Below are positions 24,762 to 32,596 of a DNA stretch of 32,943 bases, in pieces. Within the stretch, counting starts at the first letter, position 1, and every line of letters begins with the position of its first letter. Below the pieces are notes generated by a model. It did not search any database. It was not told the DNA's origin and was given only the letters and a program-made list of their open reading frames with translations. The translations under genes and the position numbers were made by a program. This stretch comes from Gemmatimonadota bacterium (GTDB lineage Bacteria > Gemmatimonadota > Gemmatimonadetes > Gemmatimonadales > GWC2-71-9), in NCBI GenBank assembly GCA_016199245.1, contig JACQHC010000093.1, forward strand, positions 1 to 32,943, written 5' to 3'.

Positions 24762-26693
24762 TTACCGCGGCAAGGCGAACGCCACGATCGCATCGCCCTG
24801 GCCGAATCGCCCTCCACCGCCGGCCGCGATCACGACAAATTGCTGCCCGCCCACGGAGTACGTCATGGGCGTGGCCTTGCCTCCGGCGGGGAGATCGGCG
24901 GTCCACAGCAACCGCCCGGTCTCGATGTCGAAGGCACGGAACTTTCGGTCCAGTGTCGCGCCAATGAACACCAATCCGCCTGCCGTCACGATCGGCCCGC
25001 CAAGGTTGGGCGAGCCCCACTCATCAGGGGCTGTGGCGTGTCCGTCGGGCGCCGGCATCGTGCCCAGAGGCACCTCCCAGACCTTCGCGCCGGTCCGCAG
25101 GTTCACCGCCACCAGCGCTCCCCAGGGCGGGGGCGTGCAGGGAAGCCCGCTGGGCGACGTGACGTAACCGCGGCGCATCACGAACGGCGTGCCTTCCATG
25201 TGGGTGTACTGGAGGCCCGTGCGTTCCTCCTCGCGGTCGGCTTCCTCTTCTGTGAGTGTGTCCGCCGACAGGAGTTGCACCATCGCGGCCATACGGTTCA
25301 CCGGAACCACCGCGATCTGGCGGGTTGAATCGAATGCCAGCCCGCCCCAATGCGCACCGCCGATGTTGGAGGGGAGCACGAGCGTGCCCTCGAAACTCGG
25401 CGGCGTGAAGATGCCCTCGTTGCGCAGGGTGCTGAGCCTCTGCCGGCAGGCGTCTCGTTCCGCAGGAGTGGCACCCCACGCATCGTCGGGTCCAACGCGA
25501 TGCGGACTGAGCGGCGCGATCCCCGCCGTGAACGGCTGCGTGGGCCACGCCTCCTCACCCGGCACGCTGCTCCGCGGTACCGCTCGTTCCTCTACGGGGA
25601 ACAGCGGCCTCCCGGTCTCGCGGTGCAGCACGAATAGCATCCCGGTCTTGGTGGCCTGGAGCACCGCCGGCACGGGCTGTCCCTCCCGCGTGATGGTCAC
25701 CAGCGCGGGCGGCGACGCGTTGTCGTAGTCCCACAAATCGTGATGCACCGTCTGGAAGTCCCACACCACGCGGCCAGTGGACGCCCGGAGCGCCACCACC
25801 GAGTTACCATAGCGATTCGCGCCCAGCCGCTTGCCGCCGTAGTAGTCCGGCGCCGGGCTCGAGGTGGGAGCGAACACCAGGTCCCGCGCCGGGTCGACCA
25901 CCATCACCGACCACACGTTGGCGCTTCCGCTGGTGCGGGCGCTGCCATCCCGCCAGGTGGCGAACGCCGGGTCAGCCGAGTCTTGCGGAATGGGATCCCA
26001 GCTCCAGCGCTGTGCGCCGGTTTGCGCGTCAAATGCCCGCACCTCGCCGCTGGCAGGCGCGAGCCGGCTGTTGTCCGCGATGGCCGAGCCCACGATCACC
26101 AGGCCGTTCACCACCACTGGCGGGGAGGTGATCTCGTAGGCCGCTTCCTCGAAGGGCGGCACGCGCAGCCTGGTCTTGAGCCGCACGGTGCCCCCGTCCC
26201 CGAAGTCTCCGCAGGGGTGACCGTTCGCCGCGTCCAGCGCGATCAGGCGGCCGTCAATCGGCGCGACGAAGATCCGTTGCCGGCAGGGACTCCCAGGCGC
26301 TGCCGCCGGGTTGACCCACGCCGCGACGCCCCGGTTGGTGAAGTCGCCGTAGGTGACGTTGCGGTCAATCTGAGGATCGAACACCCAGCGCTCGGCGCCG
26401 GTGGCGGCATTAAGCGCGATGACCCGTCCCAGCGGGGTGCTGAAGTACATCACGCCGGCGATCACCAGGGGTGTGACTTCCAGCGACGTCTGATTCTTGG
26501 TGGCGAAGCGCTCGGCCAGCTCGCCGGTGTGATAGGTCCACGCCACGTGAAGCCGCGCGACGTTGGCGCGGGAGATTTCAGCCAGCGGCGAGAACCGCGT
26601 GCCGCCCGAGTCTCGGCCATAGGCCGGCCAGTCGGGGTCCGCAGGGGATTGCGCCACGCCGAGGGTAACCACGATCGCCAGGAACCATCTCAT
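24762..26693 (-). CDS. PQQ-dependent dehydrogenase (quinoprotein glucose dehydrogenase-like)
   Basis: A 643-residue exported quinoprotein. After a short signal sequence (MRWFLAIVVTLGVAQS), the propeller begins with WPAYGRDSGGTRFSPL and shows repeated blade motifs of the type A-x-D-x-x-TG-x-x-x-W: ALNAATGAERW, AFDAQTGAQRW, ALRASTGRVVW, AVNLRTGAKVW and AFDIETGRLLW. HHDLWDYD is typical of the glucose/quinate dehydrogenase branch. It should oxidise a sugar or polyol in the periplasm and pass electrons to quinone or cytochrome. The N-terminal membrane domain of classical membrane glucose dehydrogenase is absent. The ATG at 26693 has GGGAG seven bases upstream; the GTG at 26699 is too close to it. 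It lies 62 bases after the M61-like gene. Confidence 0.88.
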   Translation of the reverse strand: MRWFLAIVVTLGVAQSPADPDWPAYGRDSGGTRFSPLAEISRANVARLHVAWTYHTGELAERFATKNQTSLEVTPLVIAGVMYFSTPLGRVIALNAATGAERWVFDPQIDRNVTYGDFTNRGVAAWVNPAAAPGSPCRQRIFVAPIDGRLIALDAANGHPCGDFGDGGTVRLKTRLRVPPFEEAAYEITSPPVVVNGLVIVGSAIADNSRLAPASGEVRAFDAQTGAQRWSWDPIPQDSADPAFATWRDGSARTSGSANVWSVMVVDPARDLVFAPTSSPAPDYYGGKRLGANRYGNSVVALRASTGRVVWDFQTVHHDLWDYDNASPPALVTITREGQPVPAVLQATKTGMLFVLHRETGRPLFPVEERAVPRSSVPGEEAWPTQPFTAGIAPLSPHRVGPDDAWGATPAERDACRQRLSTLRNEGIFTPPSFEGTLVLPSNIGGAHWGGLAFDSTRQIAVVPVNRMAAMVQLLSADTLTEEEADREEERTGLQYTHMEGTPFVMRRGYVTSPSGLPCTPPPWGALVAVNLRTGAKVWEVPLGTMPAPDGHATAPDEWGSPNLGGPIVTAGGLVFIGATLDRKFRAFDIETGRLLWTADLPAGGKATPMTYSVGGQQFVVIAAGGGGRFGQGDAIVAFALPR

Positions 26694-26755
26694 CGTCACG
26701 CTCCCGTCCGAGAATCGTGTCGCTGCTGCCTAAACGTCGCGCGTTCCAACAGGAG

Positions 26756-27154
26756 TCACCGTCTCACCGTCCCCGTCATAAAGGTCAGGTCCACTCGGTA
26801 GGTAAGCCGCACCCGGCCCGAGTAGTCTCCGGTCGTGCGCCAGCCCTCCGCACCGGCGGGTTCGAGGGCCAGAGCGCGTCCCCCCAGGTCAGTTGCCCGG
26901 AGGTCGTGGACGAAGGTAGCCCACTGGTTGGGAAGGTGGTCGATTCCCCCACCCGTCGCCACGACGAGACGCCGGTCGCGCCCCTCCACCTCGGCTTCCA
27001 CCAGCACGCTCGGCGGAGATCCGGATAGAACGTGAAGGCGGTACTCGCCCGGCAGCTGCTGTCCGGCTTGCTGCGCGAGCCAGGGCAGCGTCGCACTGAG
27101 CATCGGCGGTGAGGAGGCCGCAAGGAGGCTCGCCATCCACCGCGCGCACCTCAT
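26756..27154 (-). CDS. Lone N-terminal domain of an M61-like peptidase
   Basis: A 132-residue protein. Its sequence resembles the N-terminal beta domain of M61 glycyl aminopeptidases: LPGEYRLHVLSGSPPSVLVEAEVEGRD, HLPNQWATFVHDLRATDLGGRALAL and GWRTTGDYSGRVRLTYRVDL. The zinc-binding catalytic domain (HExxH) that should follow is missing; the frame ends at TFMTGTVRR and only 62 bases separate it from the next gene. It could be a truncated remnant or a domain used alone. The ATG at 27154 overlaps the stop of the upstream hydrolase as ATGA, which implies coupled translation. A weak signal-like N-terminus (MASLLAASSPPMLSATLPWL) is present. The assignment rests on pattern recognition by eye. Confidence 0.55.
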   Translation of the reverse strand: MRCARWMASLLAASSPPMLSATLPWLAQQAGQQLPGEYRLHVLSGSPPSVLVEAEVEGRDRRLVVATGGGIDHLPNQWATFVHDLRATDLGGRALALEPAGAEGWRTTGDYSGRVRLTYRVDLTFMTGTVRR

Positions 27155-28599
27155 CGGCGCCCCGGGCCGCGGAAGGTCGGCCGCGGCGCCGCGATATGGT
27201 GGTCCCCGACGTCGGCGCCGCCCAGGAACGCCGCGATCAGCCGTCGGACCTCGGACTGCTCGAAGGTGCTCTCGTGACCCGCGTGCTCGACGACGATATG
27301 GGCGCTCCGTGCAAAGCCCCAACGCACCGTCTCGGCCTGGTACGGCGGGGTCTGATAATCCAGGGTCCCGCTCACGAAGAGGGTCGGGATGTCGCTCCTG
27401 AGCCGGCTACGGTATTCCTCGTCCAGGTCCGCCGCGCCCACGGCGCGGCAAGTCTCCTCGTCCAGGAGGTTCATCGCGTCACCGAAGAGCGACCCGGGCA
27501 GTTCCTGCGCAATCGCCGCACGCCGTGCCGGCGATGCGCCCGACGCGCAATCCATCGCCGCCCACATGGCCGACGGCGGTGCCTGCCACCGCCGGCGCGC
27601 GAACTGCGCCAGCAGGCCGTAATCGCCCTGCGCCGTCCGGACGATGAGGCCCGGCAGGATGGGCCAATCGTGGGTGTCGCCGAGGTCGCGGAGAAGCAGG
27701 TACCGCAGGCCGAACCCGCCGATCGGGAGCTCCGCCGTGTCGCCGGGGGCGCGGGGGATCCGCACGCGCGCCGGCTCGCGGTCGAGCCGATCCACGAGTT
27801 GGCTGAAGGTGCCGTACAGATCGGGCGCCAGGGGTCCGATCGCGCTATCCTCTCGGGCGAAGCGCGCCAGGCGGCGCAACTGAAGGTCGGCGGTGCTCGG
27901 CAGCTTCTCGGAGTCATCGGGACCTTCCACTCCCATCAACACCGCCCGGTGGACACCTTCCGCGTGATAGCGGAGCACGGCCAGTCCGAGATGGGTTCCG
28001 TAGCTGAAGCCGAGGAGGCTCACTCGCTCGACGCCCAGGGCGCGGCGCACGCCGTCCACGTCGGCGGCGCTGGCACGCGTGGTGTAGTGCTCCAGACGGA
28101 CTCCCTGCGCCCGGAAGCCGGCGGCACAGGCTGCCAGCCCGTCGCGTAAGGCGCCCCGGAAGGTCTTCTCGTTCAGGAACAGGTCAGGCGGAGGAGTGAG
28201 GTCGCGGCACGCGAGGTTGGGAGACGCCATCCCGGTGCCCCGTTGGTCGAGGAGGATCACGTCACCCGCGGCCCGCAGGGCGTTGAAGAGTTCGGCCATG
28301 GCCGGAATACGCGCCTCGCCGATCCCCGAGCCGCCGGGCCCTCCCGCAAGGTAGACGATTGGTGGACCAGCGTTCGGGGCATTCGCGGGGAGCCGAACTA
28401 ATGCGATGGAGATGCGCGGGCCGGTGGGATCCGCGGGGTTCTCGGGCAGCTCCAGGCGCCCAAGGCTCGCTTCCACGCGCGCCTCACCCAGGGCCAGGGT
28501 GTACGGCTCCCACCGGATGGCCGGGCCGGATTGCGCGGTCCCAGGGGAGGTCAGCAGGGCAATGAGCAGGACGCCGGTTCCCGGACGTGATGCCATCAT
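27151..28599 (-). CDS. Secreted alpha/beta hydrolase, S33/TAP-like peptidase
   Basis: A 482-residue exported hydrolase. A signal peptide (about 1-23, ending PGTAQS) precedes the fold. YLAGGPGGSG (83-92) is the oxyanion loop of the prolyl-iminopeptidase group, VILLDQRGTG (114-123) follows, and the nucleophile is Ser199 in GFSYG. The likely acid is Asp414 (SGTLDYQTPP) and the base His442 (EHAGHES), giving a complete triad. Such enzymes trim N-terminal residues or tripeptides from peptides in the periplasm or outside. The next gene carries an M61-like peptidase domain and overlaps by ATGA, so both may serve peptide use. Confidence 0.88.
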   Translation of the reverse strand: MMASRPGTGVLLIALLTSPGTAQSGPAIRWEPYTLALGEARVEASLGRLELPENPADPTGPRISIALVRLPANAPNAGPPIVYLAGGPGGSGIGEARIPAMAELFNALRAAGDVILLDQRGTGMASPNLACRDLTPPPDLFLNEKTFRGALRDGLAACAAGFRAQGVRLEHYTTRASAADVDGVRRALGVERVSLLGFSYGTHLGLAVLRYHAEGVHRAVLMGVEGPDDSEKLPSTADLQLRRLARFAREDSAIGPLAPDLYGTFSQLVDRLDREPARVRIPRAPGDTAELPIGGFGLRYLLLRDLGDTHDWPILPGLIVRTAQGDYGLLAQFARRRWQAPPSAMWAAMDCASGASPARRAAIAQELPGSLFGDAMNLLDEETCRAVGAADLDEEYRSRLRSDIPTLFVSGTLDYQTPPYQAETVRWGFARSAHIVVEHAGHESTFEQSEVRRLIAAFLGGADVGDHHIAAPRPTFRGPGRR

Positions 28600-28784
28600 G
28601 GGGCCTCGCGGGCAGAGGATAGTGGCTCTACGACCCGAGGCGGCGCCAGGATTCGCGAGGCCCCTCTCCCGGTTGAGCGGTTCTCCGCTCGGAGACCGGC
28701 GTGGCGGCGCGCTGCACCACCGCAGCGAATGGGATTGCCAGAGGCAGGAACAACGCGATGGACAGAATGGGTCGCTCCAGCGCC

Positions 28785-28910
28785 GTGTATCGCGGACGGT
28801 CCGCGCGGTGATCTCGACTCACTTGGGCCCTCGCATTCAGAAGCCCCGAGGCAACCAGGATCGAGTTCCCACGTGCTCCCGGGACCGCACAATCCCCCAT
28901 TCGAACGCCA
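28785..28910 (+). repeat. 126-bp repeat, copy B
   Basis: Matches copy A (23482-23607) without gaps, about 114 of 126 bases. It lies outside any gene here. It starts with GTGTAT and the palindrome CGCGGACGGTCCGCG and ends at CATTCGAACGCCA. Differences cluster in the segment just before the TGGGAC-like motif. Confidence 0.85.
28880..28908 (+). repeat. Hyphenated palindrome GGGAC-N-TCCC-CATTCGAACGC, copy 4
   Basis: CGGGACCGCACAATCCCC plus CATTCGAACGC. The outer T/A pair of the palindrome is replaced by C/C, but GGGA/TCCC and the tail are intact. It abuts the 3' end of a minus-strand permease, so this copy is not upstream of a plus-strand gene. Confidence 0.5.
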
Positions 28911-28920
28911 GGCGCCGCCG

Positions 28921-31593
28921 CTATTCTTCCCGTAAAGCCGTGGCCGGATTCACGGACGCCGCCCGGCGGGCGGGGATGAACGAGGCCGCCATCGCGACCA
29001 CCAGGACCAGCGCCACCAGCTCGCCGTAGATCACCGGGTTGGTAGGCGCGACCTGGTAGAGCATGGTCCGCATGAAGCGCGTGAGCAGCAGCGCACCGGC
29101 GGCGCCGATCACGATGCCCGGCATCGCGAGCTTGAGTCCGTCCCGTACCACCATGGCCACGATCTGTCCGGCCTCGGCGCCCAGCGCCATGCGCACGCTG
29201 ATCTCTCCGGTGCGCAGGCTCATCGAGTAGGCGATCAGGCCGTACACCCCGATGGTCGCCAGCGACAACGCCACCACGGAGAACGCTCCCAGCACGACCA
29301 GGTGGAAGCGGCGCTCAACCAGCGTATGGGCGATCAGCTGCTCCAGCGTCGCCTCGTAATAGATGGTCTGATTGGGCGCCGCACTCCAGAAGCGCTCGCG
29401 CAGCGCCGGGACCAGGTCGGCCACCCGATCACGGGTCCTGACCACGAAGGTGAGGCTGCCGTTGGCGGTTTGCGCCAGCGGGACGAAGACTTCGGCGCGC
29501 GGGTCGCTATCGAGCGTTCGCGGCCGGACGTCGCCCACCACGCCCACGATCTCCCAGGTTTGCGGCGGACCCATGACGCCGAAGCGCGCCCGTTTCCCAA
29601 CGGGGTCCTCGTCCGGGAACAACCGTCGGGCCAGGGCCTGGTTGATGAGCGCCACGCGCGCCGCGTCTGGCGGGGCCGGGAAGGTTTCGAGGCGGTCGGT
29701 GTGCAGGAACCCGCGGCCGGCCACCAGGGGGATCCCCATGACCCGGAAGTACTCGGGGCTCGCGATCAGGGTGGAGACCCGTTGCTCCTCGCCGGTCGCG
29801 GGCGCCGGCCGGCCTTCGACCACGAGGTTACTCATGGGGTCGATCTGGGTGGGATGGAACGGGACGGCGGTGGTGATGCCCACGGCCTCGACGCCCGGCG
29901 TGCCGAGGAACGCGTCCACAATGGCCTGCGCGCGCTGGAGGCGCTGTTCGGCCATGGGATTCAGGTCCCAGAGGAACGCCTGGAACGTCGCCCGGTTCTC
30001 TGCGACGAACCCCAGGTCGCTGTCGAGCAGCGTCACGAAGCTGCGAACCAGCAGCCTGGCACCGATCAGCAGCACCAGCGCCAACGCGATCTCGCCTGCC
30101 ACGAGCAGGCGCCGGAGCTTCACCCGCTCGATCGCGCCGGACAGTGAGCGGCCCGCCGCGCGAAGCACGCTCAGGAGATCGGGCCGAGAGGCGCGGAGCG
30201 CGGGCGCGAGGCCGAACAGGAGCGCCGTGAGCAGGGTGATGGCCAGCGCGAACACGAGAACGCGGCCGTCCACGGCGATGGCTTCCAGGCGCGGCAGATT
30301 GGGCGGCGAGAGCGCGACCAGCACCTGGACGCCGGCAAAGGCCAGCGCGATCCCCAGTGCGCCGCCCAGGAGTGCCAGCACCAGGCTCTCGGTCACCAGC
30401 TGGCGCACCAGCCGCGTGCGGCCCGCGCCCAGGGCGGCGCGCACTGCGAGCTCGCGCTCGCGCTCCGCCGCGCGCGCCATGAGCAGGCTCGCCACGTTGG
30501 CGCAGGCGATGAGCAGCACGAACCCGACGGCGACCAGCAGCACCAGCAGCGCGGGCCGCACGTCGCCGAGCAACTGTTCGGGGAACGGCACGGCGTGGAC
30601 GCGCAGGCCCGTGTTGGTGGCGGGATACTCGGCGGCGAGCCGCGCGCCGATCGCGTCCAGCTCGGCCTGCGCCTGCTCGGGCGTGACTCCGGGCCTCAGG
30701 CGGCCCACGGCGTACATGTAGGCCGATTCGCGGTCGTTCTCCTCGCCGGGGTACCAGTGCTTGGGGTTGTACAGGTCGCGGTCTTCGGGGTACGTGAGCC
30801 AGGGGGGTGCCACGCCCACGACCGTGGCCGGCGCTCCGTCCAGCGTGATGGCGCTGCCCACGAGGCGGGGATCGGAGCCGAAGCGCTGTTGCCAGAGACG
30901 ATAGGACAAGACGACAGCCCGTGGCGCGTTGGGCACGTGCTCCTCAGGCAGGAATCCCCGCCCCAGGACCGGCGTCGCCCCCATCGTCTCGAAGAATCCC
31001 CCGGTCACGTCCCAGGAGCGGATGGCCGCCGGCGGACCATCGGCGCTGGTCAGGTCGAACCCTGAGGGCTCGATCAACGCCATGGAGGTGAAGCTTTGCG
31101 AGCGCTCGCGCCAGGAGACGAAGTTGCCCGGCGAGACTTCCTTGCGGCCTTCTACGGTGCGCTCGTCCGACTCCCACAGAGCCATGATCCGATCGGCGCC
31201 GCGGTGGGGCAGGGGGCGCAGGACGACGTGATCGGCGACCGAGAAGACCGCAGTGGTGGCTCCGATCCCGAGGCCGAGGGTCAGGATCGTCACGGCGGCG
31301 AAGGCGGGACGGCGCCGGAGCTGGCGCCCCGCGTGCCACAGGTCCTGGACGAATTCCTGGCGGTAGTCACGGTAGCGTGTGCGGCGCAGGTGGCGGCGGT
31401 CGGCGGCGCTCATGGCGGCGCGGGCGCGTGCCAGGTCGCCGAAGCGGCGGAGCGCCTCCTCCCGCGCCTGGGCCGGCGAGAGGCCCTGCCGGACCAGGTC
31501 GGCGATCCGCATCTCCAGGTGAACCCGGATTTCCTCATCGACGTCCGCGGCGATCTGGCGGGTGGTGCGCATCATCCGGAACCGGGGGCTCAT
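28921..31593 (-). CDS. ADOP family ABC permease with permease-prefix domain, PadR-coupled
   Basis: An 890-residue permease, the longest in the window because of an extra N-terminal domain: VDEEIRVHLEMRIADLVRQG and the following EEALRRFGD (about 18-53) form the helical permease prefix found in PadR-linked ADOPs. The usual LGLGIGATTAVFSVADHVVLRPLP, two FtsX blocks (ERERELAVRAALGAGR; SLRTGEISVRMALGAE) and PARRAASVNPATALREE follow. The ATG at 31593 overlaps the PadR stop as ATGA; a longer frame to 31749 lies inside PadR and is rejected. The pair is therefore one transcript under PadR control. No ATPase is adjacent. Confidence 0.91.
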   Translation of the reverse strand: MSPRFRMMRTTRQIAADVDEEIRVHLEMRIADLVRQGLSPAQAREEALRRFGDLARARAAMSAADRRHLRRTRYRDYRQEFVQDLWHAGRQLRRRPAFAAVTILTLGLGIGATTAVFSVADHVVLRPLPHRGADRIMALWESDERTVEGRKEVSPGNFVSWRERSQSFTSMALIEPSGFDLTSADGPPAAIRSWDVTGGFFETMGATPVLGRGFLPEEHVPNAPRAVVLSYRLWQQRFGSDPRLVGSAITLDGAPATVVGVAPPWLTYPEDRDLYNPKHWYPGEENDRESAYMYAVGRLRPGVTPEQAQAELDAIGARLAAEYPATNTGLRVHAVPFPEQLLGDVRPALLVLLVAVGFVLLIACANVASLLMARAAERERELAVRAALGAGRTRLVRQLVTESLVLALLGGALGIALAFAGVQVLVALSPPNLPRLEAIAVDGRVLVFALAITLLTALLFGLAPALRASRPDLLSVLRAAGRSLSGAIERVKLRRLLVAGEIALALVLLIGARLLVRSFVTLLDSDLGFVAENRATFQAFLWDLNPMAEQRLQRAQAIVDAFLGTPGVEAVGITTAVPFHPTQIDPMSNLVVEGRPAPATGEEQRVSTLIASPEYFRVMGIPLVAGRGFLHTDRLETFPAPPDAARVALINQALARRLFPDEDPVGKRARFGVMGPPQTWEIVGVVGDVRPRTLDSDPRAEVFVPLAQTANGSLTFVVRTRDRVADLVPALRERFWSAAPNQTIYYEATLEQLIAHTLVERRFHLVVLGAFSVVALSLATIGVYGLIAYSMSLRTGEISVRMALGAEAGQIVAMVVRDGLKLAMPGIVIGAAGALLLTRFMRTMLYQVAPTNPVIYGELVALVLVVAMAASFIPARRAASVNPATALREE

Positions 31594-31928
31594 GTGGCCG
31601 CCCCCGGCTGGAGGACCCGGAACACGGCCTCGGCGTAGCGCAGCCAGTTGGCGGTTTCGACGCGGAGCTGGCGGCGTCCGGACTCCGTGAGGCGGTAGAA
31701 CTTGGCGCGCTTGCCGGTGTCCGCATGTCCCCACTCGGACTCGACCCAATCGCGCTCCTCCATGCGGTGGAGCGACTGGTAGAGGGCGCCGTCGTCGATG
31801 CCGAGCACACCGCGGGTTCGTTCCGCGATGCGGGAGGCGATGGCGTAGCCGTGGAGCCGGTTCCCGGCCAGGGTCTTGAGAATGAGCACGTCGAGCGTAC
31901 CGCGGAGCAGCTGGAGCGAGTCAGCCAC
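31590..31928 (-). CDS. PadR family transcriptional regulator
   Basis: A 112-residue winged-helix regulator. SLQLLRGTLDVLILKTLAGN (about 4-23), HGYAIASRI (25-33), DDGALYQSLHRMEERDWVESEW and GKRAKFYRLTESGRRQL give the complete PadR DNA-binding domain, followed by a dimerisation helix. These proteins repress membrane transport genes and respond to small molecules. The GTG at 31928 has GGGAGAGG five bases upstream and is well supported; a frame extending to 32198 crosses the promoter. It overlaps the permease start by four bases. Confidence 0.93.
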   Translation of the reverse strand: MADSLQLLRGTLDVLILKTLAGNRLHGYAIASRIAERTRGVLGIDDGALYQSLHRMEERDWVESEWGHADTGKRAKFYRLTESGRRQLRVETANWLRYAEAVFRVLQPGAAT

Positions 31929-31957
31929 GGGACCTCTCCCGATGATTGTCTCAGATG

Positions 31958-31990
31958 CTAAGGTAATACTGCCATAGGTTCTGAGGTAAT
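31958..31990 (-). promoter_or_regulatory. Probable PadR operator, two direct repeats
   Basis: On the plus strand CTAAGGTAAT (31958-31967) and CTGAGGTAAT (31981-31990) are direct repeats 23 bases apart, about two helical turns, within 62 bases upstream of the PadR start. On the minus strand they read ATTACCTTAG and ATTACCTCAG. The base composition is distinctly more A+T-rich than the surroundings. This is where autorepression by PadR would act (inference). Confidence 0.5.
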
Positions 31991-32354
31991 AGACGGGTGA
32001 GGCGGCAAGAAGGTTGCAGCAATGGTGGTAGCCGAACGGGAGCGCCGAAGTGGAGCGGCACCCGTCCGGTGGACCCGAGCGCCGCCGGAAGAGGTGGCTC
32101 GGGTCGTGTCGGGACCAGCGTCTGTCGCTTGATGCGGCGCAGCGGCGAGTGCGGCAGATCGAGCGCGAGATCGAAAACGACCAGCACGGGTACTCCAATC
32201 AAGGGCTGGCCAGCGCAGGCGGCTGGGGTTCAGGCTGCACCGAGCTTGCGGCAACTCCACGCGGCGCAGCCCTGTGCCACGGTGCACTCCTCGACGGCCA
32301 CGCGTCTGGCGAGGGCCGAGATCGTGCATGCGTCGTGAAGCTCGCGCTCGCTTC

Positions 32355-32397
32355 TGGGACCGCTCAATCCCACATTCGAACGCCACTGACCGTTCCA
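32355..32397 (+). repeat. Hyphenated palindrome and flank, copy 5
   Basis: Forty-two of 43 bases match 23577-23619: TGGGACCGCTCAATCCCA, then CATTCGAACGCCACTGACC and GTTCCA. The palindrome core is complete. The next start codon (ADOP, 32597) is 199 bases downstream. Only the right end of the 126-bp repeat is present here. Confidence 0.75.
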
Positions 32398-32596
32398 CGG
32401 TTTGACGTCGCCGTCTAACCGCTAGCGAAGGCGAGAGTTACACGGCCGGTTCGATTGGTACGCCGGTTGCCCCTGACGTGGTTCTGTCGCCGGCTCTCGA
32501 AGTGGCTCGACATGAGAGCGGCGTTCGTCGTGGCGCACGAGCGGCGCGTCCCGGCCCCGTGTATCAGGCGGATCGGCTCCATCGAGGCGCTCAGAC

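Larger units (their letters stand above)
28600..28920. other. Intergenic region holding the second 126-bp repeat copy
   Basis: A 321-base gap between the ADOP stop and the hydrolase start, both on the minus strand. It must hold the hydrolase promoter, which I cannot place. The repeat at 28785-28910 occupies much of it and ends ten bases from the permease stop. Confidence 0.5.
31929..32596. other. Divergent intergenic region, 668 bases
   Basis: The largest gap in the window, between PadR (minus) and the sixth ADOP (plus). It holds the PadR operator at its left end, a 43-base match to the repeat at 32355-32397 and a stretch near 32230-32260 like one at 24583-24620. GTCTAAC at 32413-32419 followed by CGCTAGCGA resembles 23697-23710. 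Reading frames across it show no known protein signature; it looks like accumulated repeat debris. Confidence 0.45.

Noticed and set aside
24403-25167. 254-codon plus frame across the gap and the PQQ gene
   Set aside because: Most of it is antisense to the quinoprotein, and the gap part has no protein signature.
32050-32418. 122-codon plus frame before the sixth ADOP
   Set aside because: Contains the 43-base repeat and has no recognisable protein features; likely non-coding.
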